A stretch of DNA of 64,000 bases, from NCBI GenBank assembly GCA_914767885.1, contig CAJZBQ010000035.1:558001-622000 (forward strand). The letters are read 5' to 3'. Of the stretch, positions 10,919 through 22,773 are shown in pieces; the first letter of the stretch is position 1; each line of letters starts with the position of its first letter. The position numbers were made by a program, and so were the translations under genes. The notes below the pieces were generated by a model that was not told the DNA's origin, searched no databases, and was given only the letters and a program-made list of their open reading frames with translations. The stretch is from Blepharisma stoltei. Taxonomy: Eukaryota > Ciliophora > Heterotrichea > Heterotrichida > Blepharismidae.

Positions 10919-11430
10919 TGTAACTTCCGATATTCAGAGCTATAATAATAAATCAAATCAGCATAATGACTTGGACAATAATAATAAAAATTAAGATATA
11001 AGTTATACTCAGCTTTTTTCGAAATATAATTAAAATTAGCCAATATTCATAGATAGCTTTTAATTGTGCGAATTATATTTATTTAATTTAATTATGCATA
11101 ATCAAAAAAGGAAGCTTAGAAAATTTCCTTTCATTGAGGAAGGAACCAATATTTCATTCTATTTTAGACATTTTTGCATTCAAAATATCTATTTATTCAA
11201 GATGCTTGCAACATATAAATAGCAAAAAGCTTTTGCAAAATTTAAATGCTCTATTCTAATAAAGTAACTTCAATGAAATTTATTTAAATGAAAAGGTATA
11301 GTTTGCTTGCTTGCGTAGCTCAAACTTCAATATTGCTATTTGAAGAAAAAAATTAATTAAAGGCCATAAGCTGTGAGTATATTAAAATACAATCTTTATA
11401 AAAATTTCCATAATTTAATATTTTCAAGCT
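10919..11430. other. Spacer, nothing recognised
   Basis: AT-rich. A short minus-strand reading frame over 10813-11043 overlaps the SINE end and has no family resemblance, so it is not called. Confidence 0.3.
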
Positions 11431-11708
11431 TAACTCCCTCCCTGAGCGAACAAAAAAATTTTGTTCACTCACGGAAGGGGTCAATTTTTTTTCGAAAATT
11501 AAAAAAATTCCGATTTGTAAAATTTATGTTTTAAATTGAAAGCTGTTTTAAAAATAAACAGAATTAGTTAAAGATTTTATTATAATAATTATCATTTATA
11601 TATCAAAATTTTTTTCATAAACAATTTTTGTTCGCTCACAGAGGGTGGATTTTTGGGCAATAAATAGGGATTTTTCTAATGATTTTGTTCGCTCACGGAA
11701 GGGGGGAG
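11431..11708. mobile_element. Family 1 MITE, intergenic
   Basis: TAA repeats (11431-11433, 11709-11711); ends CTCCCTCCCTGAGCGAAC and CACGGAAGGGGGGAG. Shortened body. Confidence 0.8.
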
Positions 11709-11711
11709 TAA

Positions 11712-12751
11712 GGTTAGGCGCGATACTGCAACAAACAATTTTGTAAGCGTATAAAAGATTGAAAATCGAGCATCATTATATGACCATAGATGAGATATAA
11801 TTTAATTTTAGCCTTATTGTGGCTTCAATTCATAATTTTTAAATCCATTCACAACTTTATTTCAGGATGGTCTTTATAGAGATTTCTTTTACAAATAGAT
11901 TTTATTCAGAAAGTTTTGCATTTAGCTGAGATGATAGTTAAAATAAATCAACTGAATGAAACTTATTTCTAGCTTTTCGGAATAATTAATCTAAGCTTCC
12001 ATTTAAGCTATTTGTGCTACCTTAACTTAAGAGCCAAAATTGATTGATCGTTAACTTAAAAAAGCTGTTAAAAACTATAGCATGATAAAAATTCCATTGC
12101 ATGAATTTCTTTACCCAACTTTTATTAAGGGTTAGGTTTTGCGCATGATTTATTTCTGATAGGAAAGAAATGGCAAAGACTATTCCGCATCTTTCATTCA
12201 TTGTGTTTTACATCTTCCTATGCTTGATACTGCAAGACCCTTAGACCAAACAGGTGCTGGAGGAAAGTGGACAAGTGAGGCGATGGTCAGGCCGCTTGAA
12301 TTTTCAGAACTTCTGGGTTATTAAATAACTTAAATGAAGCTAGAATTGAGTCAAAGATGTATAAACAGCCTAGGGTAGCGAGAAAATGCCCCTCATTGAA
12401 CTGGCATTAAAGGCTAGATTATCGGATAACCAAATTAAATTACTACCTATTTATAGCAGTGACTGAATTAATTTTTTAGTTTAGGCTAAGTCACGCTTTT
12501 AATTTTTCAATGCTCTTTAATAGATCCCAACTTTTCATTGTCTTTTCGAAGAAGTTACTTATATTCGAAACATCAAAAATTGAAGATCTATTTTCGATGG
12601 AATGCGCTTATGCTTGCTTTTATTTGAAATTACTAATTTTTAAAGTCTTTTTCAAATTTCATCCCTTTTTAGAGTAAGAACTGGCTGTTATATCCGTTTT
12701 TTACAATTTATTTCGATAATCCCTATTTATTTGTACGGATATAATTAGTAA
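11712..12751. promoter_or_regulatory. Intergenic region upstream of the cysteine-rich gene
   Basis: About 1 kb without ORF or recognised repeat. It presumably holds the promoter of the 12752 gene, but no specific element can be pointed to. Confidence 0.3.
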
Positions 12752-14281
12752 ATGGCAAGCTCAACCCAACTGAAAGCATGCTTTATAATTTTCTGTCTTT
12801 CCTTTGGTATTACTGCTTATTCTCCTATAGCAAAATGGGTTTTTACCCAAAAAAATCTAGTAAATGGGAAGATCAAGGACTTATCATCTAATAGCAATGC
12901 GCCTTTCCAAAAATCACAAGGGAGCATAGCTACATCAGATGTAACTTGTAAAGGTCTTCATACCAATAATTCCGGTGGCTCCACATCAAATGGCTGTGTA
13001 TATTTGATAGTGAGACATTTGAACAAAAAACCGCCCAAATTTCGGCCAAACGGTGAATTATTTTAAAATTTTGACCAATTATCTTCGATGAAATGCACAC
13101 TAATAAACTGCACGATCGTTGGACTTGCACCCACTTCCGGGTTCTTTCTACTATGGGACTGCAAGTGCTATTACCTCGTCCACAGTAGAGTTTGGGGTAA
13201 GCATATGATTGAGCTCGCAAGGTAAAGGAACCCCAGTTGAAATGAAAACTGGTATTAATAACGATTCAAAATATTATGTCTGATTTGAGTTTTTCTATCC
13301 CTGGACCTATATCTTTCAGGCATCTGAAGGCGGAAGCAAACAAGTTACTATTACTCGAGGTATTCTTTATATATAGGAAACTGAATATTTTTGGTATTTT
13401 ATTTTGTCAAATCTCTATCCGTTTGGACTTGGACAGTTATTTCTCCAGAGTTTTCCACTTTTAGTTTAACTGGTAGCAGCAACCCGGGGAATGTAATTAA
13501 AATTGGACAAAATGCGGAAGCAAACTTTTATGAGATTCAATTCTTCATAAAAGCTGCTATAAATTCACATATTGTCACTTTATATGATAGCTCTGATGCT
13601 ACTTATGATGCTACAACTTCGACTTGTCTAGCTTCTTGCACAAATTATTGCCACCCCGATGTGGGATGTTTAAACTCAAATCCTTGCTCATGCCCGGCAC
13701 TTTGTATATGCTCTGCAAATGATTCAGTGTGCACATCTTGCAAAGATCCAAATGGTGTTTTTGAAAATAAATGCCAATGTAAAACTAATTATGTTCTTCA
13801 AGGACTTACTTGTGTCTTAGGTAATTTTTATGCAGATTCTCCTCCCGATTGTGCATTATGGACACCAGAGAAGGTATGCACTCAATGCAATCCAAACTTT
13901 TTCCTCTATAATAGTGGCTCTTCTACAAGCTGCTTAGGTAACTTTTATTTAGCTTGTGGCTCATGCACTTCTTGCAATGCTATTCCTACTTGCTTTAAAT
14001 GTACTGATTTAATTTCTGAAGCTGAAAACTCCTGCAGAGTTGACTCAATTGGGTACAAATTTAGCTTTGCCTCTCCAAACATTATTGTTGATTTCGCCTA
14101 TCCGTTGGCGAAGACTCTAAAAATCAGCAACTTAAAAGCAACAACTACGGATAGCCAGGCTATCGCGACCACTACTTGGCAAATCCACTCGCAAACAGCA
14201 AGCCAGCTACAGATTAGAACTGATCTAACTCTAAGCCAGTTCCCAATCAAGCTTAGCTTCAGCTTTGAGCAAGACCCTTAG
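12752..14281 (+). CDS. Secreted cysteine-rich (growth-factor-receptor-like) protein
   Basis: The start ATG at 12752 opens a signal peptide (hydrophobic KACFIIFCLSFGITAYS). A lectin/laminin-G-like sandwich region follows (STVEFGVSIWL, then NYYVW and TYIFQ), and then a Cys-rich stretch from about 13630 to 14040 with repeated CxxC, CxxCxxxN and CxCP spacing. This composition is typical of the large ciliate 'growth factor receptor cysteine-rich' surface proteins; that is family knowledge, not a search result. Two interruptions must be removed: an IES at 13001-13151 and a 17-nt intron at 13360-13376. TGA codes Trp in SIW and YVW. It stops with TAG at 14279-14281. Relatives are usually much longer, so this copy may be truncated on its 3' side, where a relic of the PAS family begins at ~14490. 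Confidence 0.7.
13001..13151. mobile_element. IES (family 3-like) in the cysteine-rich gene
   Basis: Flanked by TAT (13001-13003 and 13152-13154). Removal of 151 bp joins GCVY to GTASAITSS in frame. Contains GATAGTGAGACATTTGA and GATGAAATGCACAC, shared with the P6 IES at 39995-40217. Exact boundaries are inferred from frame only. Confidence 0.6.
13360..13376 (+). other. 17-nt intron
   Basis: GTATTCTTTATATATAG. Splicing turns an in-frame TAG into RGNWIFLVF, keeping the downstream frame. Two nt longer than the other introns in the window. Confidence 0.6.
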
Positions 14282-14489
14282 AAGGATAATTAATTCTTCT
14301 TTCTTAGCTAGTAATAAATTAATTATAATAATTATGCATATAGATTTAAAAAATTATCGGACTGATGACATATTATTTATCAATCCTTTTATATTTGTAT
14401 GCTTGTACTTACCCTTTGCACAAGTTGTTAAAATCAAAAAATATTATAAGATCAATATTAGACTGCAATGATTGCTCACTAATTTTGTA

Positions 14490-14755
14490 TAGTCAACAAT
14501 GTAAACATAGAATTTTTAAAACAACCAAAAAAAAATGAGTTTATTTACAATTTTCAAAATTAATGATGGAATTGTTTTTTAGTATAATACCATAATCGCC
14601 ATAAGAAAAATCACTATAGTGCTCATTGGAGTAATTAAAAAGTGAAAAATAAATACAATGATTTATAATTCCATATGCGGAGCATGCACTGCCTAGTCTC
14701 ATATACCAATAATTCTTCAAAAATCACTGTTTTCTTTTCAATTTCTTATTGTTAA
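14490..14755 (-). pseudogene. Relic duplicate of the P1 N-terminal membrane segment
   Basis: Nearly the same sequence as 1497-1782 (same GCATGC(A/C)CTG, TCTCATATACC and AATTTCTTATTG text), with small indels that break frame. It ends exactly at TATTGTTA, after which the family 8 element starts. In P1 that repeat lies 1.17 kb further on. Confidence 0.75.
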
Positions 14756-14756
14756 T

Positions 14757-14955
14757 GATTTTGGATTTGGCTTATACTTATAATGTAAATTTCGAGATAA
14801 TTCAAAAATTGGCTAAGTCAAAATTTTTCTCTAGGAGATTCTATACAGTTTTAATAGACGGTAAAGACCAGTTTTTTAAGAGACCTTGGTGTGTCAATAG
14901 AAAAAGCACATGCTTAACCTTAAAAACTTATTCCTAATTATAGATGTCTTATCTT
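14757..14955. repeat. Family 8 inverted-repeat element, left arm
   Basis: Closely matches 2951-3150. Its partner arm is 17445-17590. Confidence 0.65.
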
Positions 14956-15573
14956 TATATTATGTGCCTTTTACTATGATTTGATATATACTAGACCTAA
15001 AGGCATGACTCTATAATTTAGGTAGGGTGAAATTTAGTAACTAATACTTCTGTATAAAATGACCGCATTGAGTAGGCACTAAATAAGAAATGATCAATAG
15101 ATAAGACAAATTTCCACAAAATTGAATTTCGGTTCTTACTAATAATAAGAGTTACTTATTTTTATCTTCATAGCCATTGTGCTATAGCTTGAAGTTTGAT
15201 TTCATAAAGTACCATTTTATTAAAGCATGAATTAAACTAAAGTTATGCATGCTAATTCTGACCAAAGCATGAAATTTTCATGTGAAAAAACTGAACAGAT
15301 TCTGATAAAATATTTATTAAAATTTTAACAGCCTAACACCCTGAAGAAATAAGTTTAAAATATTATTCATCCCGAAATACTAAAATAGATTTATTCACAT
15401 TAGATGCTGTTAGACTATAATGGCTTATAATGACTGAAGTGAGGTATCGAAATGCGAGTCATGATAAACTTATTCAGGCTATTTCTTAATAAAACTAAAA
15501 CCAAATGAAATACTTATTATAGAATTTGGACGCCTTATTGATTGAGAGTAAGCTTCAGTAGATGGTTATACAT

Positions 15574-15717
15574 AATTCCCTTAAATATAGCCCTATCAGT
15601 GGGTGAATTGCCTGCTACAATTACAATTTGGTCCGACCAAAATTATTAGTTTTGGTCGGACCAAATTGTGAACTCAGCGGGCAATTCACCCACTGATAGG
15701 GTTTATTAAAGGGAATT
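15574..15717. repeat. 144-bp palindrome with TTTGGTCCGACCAAA core
   Basis: Long arms: CCCTATCAGTGGGTGAATTG pairs with CAATTCACCCACTGATAGGG, and CAATTTGGTCCGACCAAAA pairs with TTTTGGTCGGACCAAATTG, closing on a short AT-rich loop. A high-identity hairpin, so probably a young foldback element. Confidence 0.85.
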
Positions 15718-16534
15718 TTTCTATAGATGATAATGGCTTACACATTACTGAAGTGTGTTAAATGAAATAATTATCATGATAAGCTGCAATTAGGGCTGCT
15801 TCTTAGTTACACTCAAGCTAAATGAAATGTTTACTGTTTAAGTAGGACATTCTAGAATGAGAATAGCTTCAGTAGATGGTTTTAGATGATAATAGCTTAT
15901 ATATGACTGGATTATGGGCATTGAAAAATGTATGATTATAAGTGCAGTAAGGTAATTTCATTGACTGTTTTCATTTAAGCATATGAATATAACAAACTTT
16001 AACTAAAATCAATCACCCAATATAATCAAATACTATTTAATGCAGCCTTATAATTATCATTATTTGTTTGAACAAATAAAAAACTAAGAAATGACCTAAT
16101 TATTGCTTATCATGATAATATTTTCGATGTTGATTCTAGAGTGGTTGCATTAGCCATTGTCGACTAAAGCCTTCTATTGAAACCTGCCCACAGTCTGTAG
16201 TGTGTCTAGCTTCAATATTAAGTCTTTCATTTAGTTATAACGCAATAGCCTTAATTGTTGTTTATCATGATTCGTATTTCATTACCAATCTACAGTGTTT
16301 GAATAATTCATTGTCATCTCGAACCATCTATTGAAGCTACTCTCAGTCTAGGATGTGTCCTACTTAAATAATAAGCATTTCATTTAGCTTGAGTATAACT
16401 AAGAAACAGCCCTAACAGCAGCTTATCTATAAATATTTCGATATCATTCAGTTATATATAAGCCATTATCATCTAAAACCATCTACTGACGCCTGCTCTC
16501 AATCCATAAAGCATTTCATTTAGTTTTAGCGTAT

Positions 16535-17200
16535 CTTCACACGACGACTATTTCATAACGACTATTTTTTTTTAGCCTATTTTTTTTTGGCCTATTTTTT
16601 TTTTGGCCTATTTTTTTTTTGGCCTATTTGTTTTTGGCCTATTTTTTTTTCACCTATTTTTTTTTGGCCTATATTTTTTTGGCCTATTTTTTTTGGCCTA
16701 TTTTTTTTTGGCCTATTTTTTTTGGCCTATTTTTTTTTGGCCTATTTTTTTTTTGGCCTATTTTTTTTGGCTATTTTTTTGGCCTATTTTTTTTTGGCCT
16801 ATTTTTTTGGCTTTTTTTTGACAATTTTTTAACTATTTTTTACTAATATTTGGGCATAATTCCATACTAATTGTTTTAATCTAATTTTTAATGTGTTTTA
16901 AACGATTTAACTAACAAAAAATGCACCCTTAACAGATTTCTTACTCCATGAATACTAATTCATTGCTTTTAAAATTTCGAGAATTTTAGGTTTAAATTAG
17001 GAGTTTTTAACTTAATTTACTCAATATTAATCGCGTAAGGAAGGTCTCTGTTTCTCAATAAGATTGTAGTCCTCTCAGAGCTTCATGAATGAGGCTAGGG
17101 CAAAAAAAATAGGCCAAAAAAAAATAGGCCCAAAAAAAAATAGGCCAAAAAAAAATAGGCCAAAAAAAAATAGTCGTTATGAAATAGTCGTCGTGTGAAG
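16535..17200. mobile_element. TIR element (family 7) with an expanded GGCCTATTTTTTTTT array
   Basis: Terminal inverted repeats CTTCACACGACGACTATTTC and GAAATAGTCGTCGTGTGAAG. Behind the left end is a run of about 16 units of GGCCTA plus 7-10 T (16566-16811). Behind the right end are about five inverted units (17103-17170). Reading frames across the array are repeat artefacts. Confidence 0.8.
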
Positions 17201-17444
17201 GAACCTAGTTTTAGTGTTACTAAGAAATAGCCTGAATAAGTTTATAATCACATGCTTTTTGATACTCTCTCTTCAGTCATGTATAAGCCATTATAGTCTA
17301 AAGCTAGCTACTGAAATCTGCTCGCAATCTACTAAGTTTTCAGCTTTAATAATTTAGTATCTACCGCACATAACTATTTTATTAAGAGCTATTAACTACT
17401 AAATTGCACAATGCCTAAACTGAAGAGGCCATATTTTTTAGGCC

Positions 17445-17590
17445 TAGTGCAGGTTCAAATTATAGTAATAGGCGTTTAATTAAAAAATAAGAGATCTATA
17501 ATTAGTTAATAAGTCTTTAAGACTAAGTATAGGTATTTTCTATTGGTGCACCAAGGTCGTCTAAAAAACTGGTGTTTAACGTCTCAAACC
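17445..17590. repeat. Family 8 inverted-repeat element, right arm
   Basis: Matches 3170-3310 and is the reverse complement of the arm at 14860-14950 (AGATCTATAATTAG, CTATTGGTGCACCAAGGTC). Confidence 0.65.
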
Positions 17591-17599
17591 AGATAAATA

Positions 17600-17760
17600 T
17601 ATTTCCAAATTTCTTCTTCTCTCTATCAAAAAAATGGCAAATAGCATAAAAAATATAAAGCTAAGAGCTTACAACGAAGCAAGTTCATGAAATTTTTCCA
17701 CTCTAATTGAAATTCAATGACTTTTTGTGAATAAGTCTATGCTAATTTATCACTACCCTA
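17600..17760 (-). pseudogene. Relic of a PAS-family gene 3' end downstream of P3
   Basis: Matches 4739-4895, downstream of P2. Too decayed to translate. Confidence 0.45.
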
Positions 17761-18117
17761 TAGACTTCAAAAATTGAATTTATTAGTGAATTTTTGGTTT
17801 TAAGCGTTGGCCACTGGTTGACATCGAACTTTATTTCATTAAGGAATCCATCACTAAATATTAATTTATAAATTTATTTTGAGATATGAGGTTGGAAAAA
17901 CTTTTGCAGTTTTTTACAACAAAAAATGAGGTAAAAAGCAGAAAATTACAAATAGATACAAAATAGTATAGCACACATGGCAAAATTGAAGATAGCTAAT
18001 AAAATGATGACTGGCTAATTAAAAATCAGTTATAACAAGCACATGAAACATAATCATAAATATCTATTAAGCTAATTAAAATATAAATAATTATTTACAA
18101 TTTTCTGTTTAAAATTT
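17761..18117. other. 3' flank of P3, nothing recognised
   Basis: AT-rich. The part nearest P3 (18040-18117) resembles the flank of P2 at 4890-4960. Confidence 0.35.
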
Positions 18118-21100
18118 TTATCTAAAAGGCTTATGAGGGATGATCTGTGTTATTGCTTTCATTTTTTCCAAATTCTTCTTTTCTCTACTAAAAAATGGTA
18201 AATAGCATCATAAATATAATGAAAAAGAGCTTAAAACGAAGCATGCCCATGAAACAATTATAAGCTCTAATTGAAATTTAATAACATTTTGTGAATCCTT
18301 ATCAGCTAAGTCTATCAATAAATCATACTTATCGTCAAGCTCATTTAACTGCAGCATAATTTCAAGCCAAACATCAAGAAAATCACTCCTATGTGAGTAA
18401 ACTAGATAAGAACCTTCAAATATCATTACATTCCCTGCTGATAAAAGTCCATAATCTAAGAAATTCTTAGAATCTGGTACTTTTTCATAGAATATGGTCA
18501 TAAAATTGTGAGAAAGCAGAGGAGAGTATTTTTTATCTCTTATTTGTTTAACTGAATAAGTGGCCGATTGAAATGCTTCATTGAATTTTGCTTCTAAGTT
18601 TTTAAACGGATAAGTGTCTGCTAATAAAACGGTTAGAGACTGAGGAACATTAACTACTGTCATTTCACTAGACCAAACTATCAAAGCTTTATAAGAGACT
18701 TGGGTATTTATAACATCTCTTAATAAGCTTGGCCTTAAATGCAGCAATGAGGCACAATTTTTATACAAATACAAACTATTTAAAAAATAAAACAAAAGCG
18801 CAATAATCAAATAAACCCCAATTCTCCATATAAATTTTCAATAATTCTTAAAATTCGATTCCAAACTTCTTTTCCCATCATCAGAAACGCTATACATTTT
18901 CCCATGGACTTTTTCAAGCCTTTCTATGCAAGCATCTTTAAGTTCTGGATAGCTATTATAAGCATTTTTTTTAATTAAATTCCAAAATTTATTTTCCATA
19001 TTGATAGCTGATATACAAAATGGGATTATTATAATCATACATATAAGGAGGACACCGAATCCTATACTTAATAAGGCATCCATTTGTAGCTTTAAAGAGT
19101 CAATATCTTCCATTTTGCATTCAATAAGGTTATAGAGCGAGCTGTTACAGTATCTAAAAGATTCCCAGAAGCCATTTATACTAAAAAACTGCAGCTCTTT
19201 GATATTATCTTCATGATTAATTTGTTTTCTAATAAAACTGTTGCCTATTTTTATGAACTCTGAAACAGTGTTTATAAGATTTGTATATTCAACATGGATT
19301 TCCCCAGTTGTACTTCATATTTTGTCAGCTTCATTTGTAAATATGCTCATAGAACACGATTTTCATTCTATTAATGTAGATACAATGGTTTCATAAAGGC
19401 TCTCTAATAGTTCTGCTTGTATATATAGTCAAGTAGGATGACTAGCACTTTTTTTTTGGCTTGCCGGCAAGCCAAAAAAAAAGTGCTAGTCATCCTAATT
19501 GACTATAATAATTTTCATAAGAAAATTCAATAATATTGCTTGGCCCATTAAGACTTTCAATTACAGAAATCCCTCTTGCATAATGAGTGACTGCATGGAA
19601 GACTTCTTGGAGCTTTCCCAATGTAATATATACATCTATATTGCTTTCATGTGTAACTTTTGCTGATATATAAAATACAACAATTAAGTTTGTGATCATT
19701 ACTGCTAACATCTAAATAAATTTTACTGATAAAACTAGAGCTATATGGAAGATTTTTATTGTACGAGATGAGAGTTTTACTATATCATTTAGAATAGGAG
19801 ACTGTGAAAGAGTGTCAGATTTTACTGAGCTTTTATCATTTTCGATATCTTTTCCGTTTATGATGTCTTCGTAAGTATTATCAATATGCTGCGTGTCAGT
19901 TTTAAAAGCAGTTTCTTTTATAGTTGAATTTTGCCTTGAAAAAGGATTATTTTTTAGAGCTTTTTGATCAGAAATAGAGCTTTGGGTTATATGTATAGAA
20001 TTTTGGCGTTTTTGCAATTTTCCCATATTTAAAGGCTGGATTTCGTATGAATTTTTTTCTTTCCATGCTTGAATTTCTGAAGAATCATTTATAAGTAAAA
20101 TATAGGGAATTTTTATATGATAAAATTGTAAAATACAATAAGTTAGATATGTATCAGATTTAAATGATGGAATTTGGTAAAGCTTTGAAGGCTGCATAGC
20201 CGTATAAAGCAAATTAGGAAATAATTGTGCAAAATAAAAATCTCTTAAATCTATTCGATTTTGGGCTGCAAGTTTTGAGAACTTTGAGAACTTTGCAGAA
20301 TGTGCAGAAATTTGCCAGCTTTGTGATAGCAAAGCGTATTGTCTCTTGGCTGGCTTCGATCTGAAAATCAAAATAAATCATAATTTGTCAGAAAAGCAAG
20401 CTATTGACAGTTTTCCTGTGCATTCAATAATAAAATCATCAGATAATGCTAAGAAAAAGCTTTCAGGTATATTTAAATCAGTATCATCTATAAGCTGCAA
20501 TGAGGTGCAAATATGCTTATTAAAATATTGATTATAAGGCCGCGGGATCAATTCAGAAAAATTCCTTCCTAGAATACTATCTATCGTGTATTTCAAAATT
20601 TCCAAAGATTTTGCGTTTGCAAAAATAATATTTCCAAAAGTTTCTTTTTCAGCAGAAGCTAAAATCAGTCCATTATTTTCATCAAAATAGCTGAAATCTT
20701 TTAAGTCCTTTGTAGAGCTTGTTAAAATTTTATCAATTGATCGAATTTTATACTCAAATACTGTTGCCTTATTAAGATCCCATAAAAGATTTCTTGCGAA
20801 TGATGAATATAAAATTAATGGCTCTTTACCTTTAGGATATGATAATGACAATTGTGAATACTCCCTTTCTAAATATATTAAAGATTCTGAGATATAAGTT
20901 ATAAGCTTGCTAAGGCTACTTATATTTGGCTTTTCAGAAACGATTTCCTTCCAAAAATCGAGAAGTCTTATACATAAAATTTCGTCTTCTAGCTTAAAGT
21001 CATGAAATTTTTGAAAATAATCCAAATATTCAGCACTGTCATTGGTATTAAATTCTGAAAGGATTTTCCTGCAAACGTATTCCTGATAGTTCCCTTCTCA

Positions 21101-22650
21101 GCTGAAATCTGAGTTTCTTATTTTGCTTAGCTTAATTTTAGCTAAAGAGTCATTATTTAATGTGAAAATGCAATAATTTGCTTCTCATATAACCAAAAGT
21201 TTATTTTTTAATAACTTGGATTCATTATAGCATTTTCCCAGGAAATTAATGATTTTTTCTGTAAATTCTGTATTGTGTGAACAAAAATAATGTCTTAAGC
21301 AATGTTCTAACTCCCCCCTCTATGAGTGAACAAAAAAATTTTGTTCACTCACTAAGGGGGGCTAATTTATTTTTTCTCGAAATTTTAAAAAAGTCCTAAT
21401 TTGCAAAAATTGGGAAGAAAATATTAATTTAATTTATAAAATTTATGTTTTAAAAAGCACTTTGTTTAAAATTAAACAGAATTAGTTCTAGATTTCATTA
21501 TACTAATTATCACTTATATATCAAATTTTTTTATAAAAAATTTTTGTTCACTCGAGGGGAGTAAATAAAATAAATTGTCGACTCTTTTGGGATTTGATGG
21601 AATATTTGAGCCAATTTTTTTTATTCGATATGCTAGTATTTTGACTGAAAATAGGCAGAATAGAGGGGTAACTGTAAATGTAAATAGAATTATTAAAGAT
21701 GAACTGTCAAGGAGCTTTCCAAATAAAAATTGAGATGCTAGACAAGTAATTGCACACAACTTTATAGCATTCAAGCTGTTTATAAAGAAATTAAAATATG
21801 GAAAATTCTTTAATGTTTCTATCAACAGCACAGCAGAAGCAATCATAAAGATTAACTGAAAATGCTCAATATAATTATCTGAAAGAACTGTATATAAAAC
21901 TGGAAGGCTTAATTTAAATATTGCCTCATGAAACTCATTTTCTGAATGCGCTTTTGATACTAGTATATACTTAGCCATAGAATGCCTTATTTCACCTGAA
22001 AATAATGCATCCATCAAAATAACCAAAAAACCCAAAAATAAGCTAAAAATTATCAAAATCTGTACCGCAAAATTTACTTTAAAATCCTCCATATTGCTTC
22101 CATCATAAATAGAAATTTTATCTTGACGTGAAAAATTAACTCTCAGACATAAAGCGAGGAGTGTTACTGACGGAATTATAAAATAATTTGATAAAAAGTA
22201 AAAACTTTTCTTGTAAGTTTTATATAAAAATTCTGGAGTTTTCAATGATTTATAAATCAAGGCGATTGGGATCAGTAATAAAAGAGCATTTATCATAATG
22301 TTAATGAATGATATGTAGATGCAAAAATTAATAACACCTAAAGCATAGCATACGTTATCTAATCTAAAAAAGCCTAAAATGTGTCAAAATGTTTTGTTTG
22401 TGTTTCAGTCTGTTATTGAAAGGCTTGGAATTCATAATAGACTTGCTATTTGAAAGGACCAAATAATAGTTGTCAAAATTGTATGGAGTTTTTGCTTGAA
22501 AAAAGATTTTTCATCAGGAATTTTCTGATAATATGCAGCTCAATAGAACTCAAAAATTGGCTTGATTAGTGATTTTTTGTTTTTAAGCTTTCTTGAGGGA
22601 TTAGAGTCAAAGTGAATTTCTTCTGAATATCCCGAGGTATGATGTGTCAT
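18118..22650 (-). CDS. P3: multi-pass PAS-family membrane protein, about 1393 aa
   Basis: Start ATG at 22650-22648 (MTHHTSGYSEE); stop TAA at 18118-18120. After removal of the IESs 21308-21561 and 19424-19505 and one 15-nt intron, the length is a whole number of codons. Layout: hydrophobic segments up to residue ~330 including SGEIRHSMA; a helical middle (LEHCLRHYF, LLDFWKEIVSEKP); a PAS core near FFD/SYFDENNGLILAS with NIIFANAKSLEILK; a PAS-like segment ending PYILLINDSSE; and a charged linker (KRQNSIHITQ, DTQHIDNTYED). Two membrane-flanked helical loops follow. The C-terminus (FFSREKKNLEKM...) is of the P9 subtype. TGA is Trp in RLDN-upstream FW, EFYW and LLW. The second intron of its relatives is absent (KIGNSFIRK is contiguous). 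Function unknown; the architecture suggests a sensory receptor. Confidence 0.85.
19424..19505. mobile_element. 82-bp near-perfect hairpin IES in P3
   Basis: Bases 19424-19507 form an 84-bp palindrome with one mismatched pair, centred on GGCTTGCCGGCAAGCC. TATA sequences lie at both edges. It introduces a stop after YYSQLG; removal gives ENYYIQAELLE, as read in P2. Confidence 0.9.
19712..19726 (-). other. 15-nt intron 1 of P3
   Basis: GTAAAATTTATTTAG, phase 0, after ALVLS. Retention would give an immediate in-frame TAG. Confidence 0.85.
21308..21561. mobile_element. Family 1 MITE IES in P3
   Basis: TAA repeats (21308-21310, 21562-21564); ends CTCCCCCCTCTATGAGTG and TTCACTCGAGGGGAG. Removal joins FYL to EHCLRHYF in frame. 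Confidence 0.9.
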
Positions 22651-22773
22651 TAATTATTTATTTGGAAAAATTAATTTTGAGAATAAAGCTTAAAAAAGAA
22701 GTTCTGATTAGCTTGTCAGTATTTTATTATGAAAAATGATATATTAAAAAGAAACTGAAATCATAAATTTTTC

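Larger units (their letters stand above)
14956..17444. repeat. Nested inverted-repeat complex inserted in the loop of the family 8 element
   Basis: Several decayed arms recur in both orientations. AATGGCTTATA...CTGAAG near 15420 and 15730 and CTTCAGTCATGTATAAGCC near 17270 are examples, as are ACCATCTATTGAAGC near 16325 and GCTTCAGTAGATGGTT near 15550. No coding potential. It contains the palindrome 15574-15717 and the element 16535-17200. Confidence 0.55.

Noticed and set aside
10540-11043. ORFs over the SINE at 10354-10908, and similar ones at 5257-5553, 26281-26804 and 32577-32765
   Set aside because: They lie in GC-rich non-coding retroposons, are not conserved between copies, and overlap each other on both strands.
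14749-14937. Plus-strand protein (ILDLAYTYNVNFEII...)
   Set aside because: The matching stretch at 2955-3120 has stops and frameshifts and belongs to an inverted-repeat element; no sign of constraint.
15574-15717. Rho-independent-type terminator hairpin
   Set aside because: A eukaryotic setting; arms are far too long, and related hairpins are mobile-element like.
16587-16846. Overlapping Phe/Pro/Leu-rich frames
   Set aside because: Translation of the GGCCTATTTTTTTTT array in three frames.
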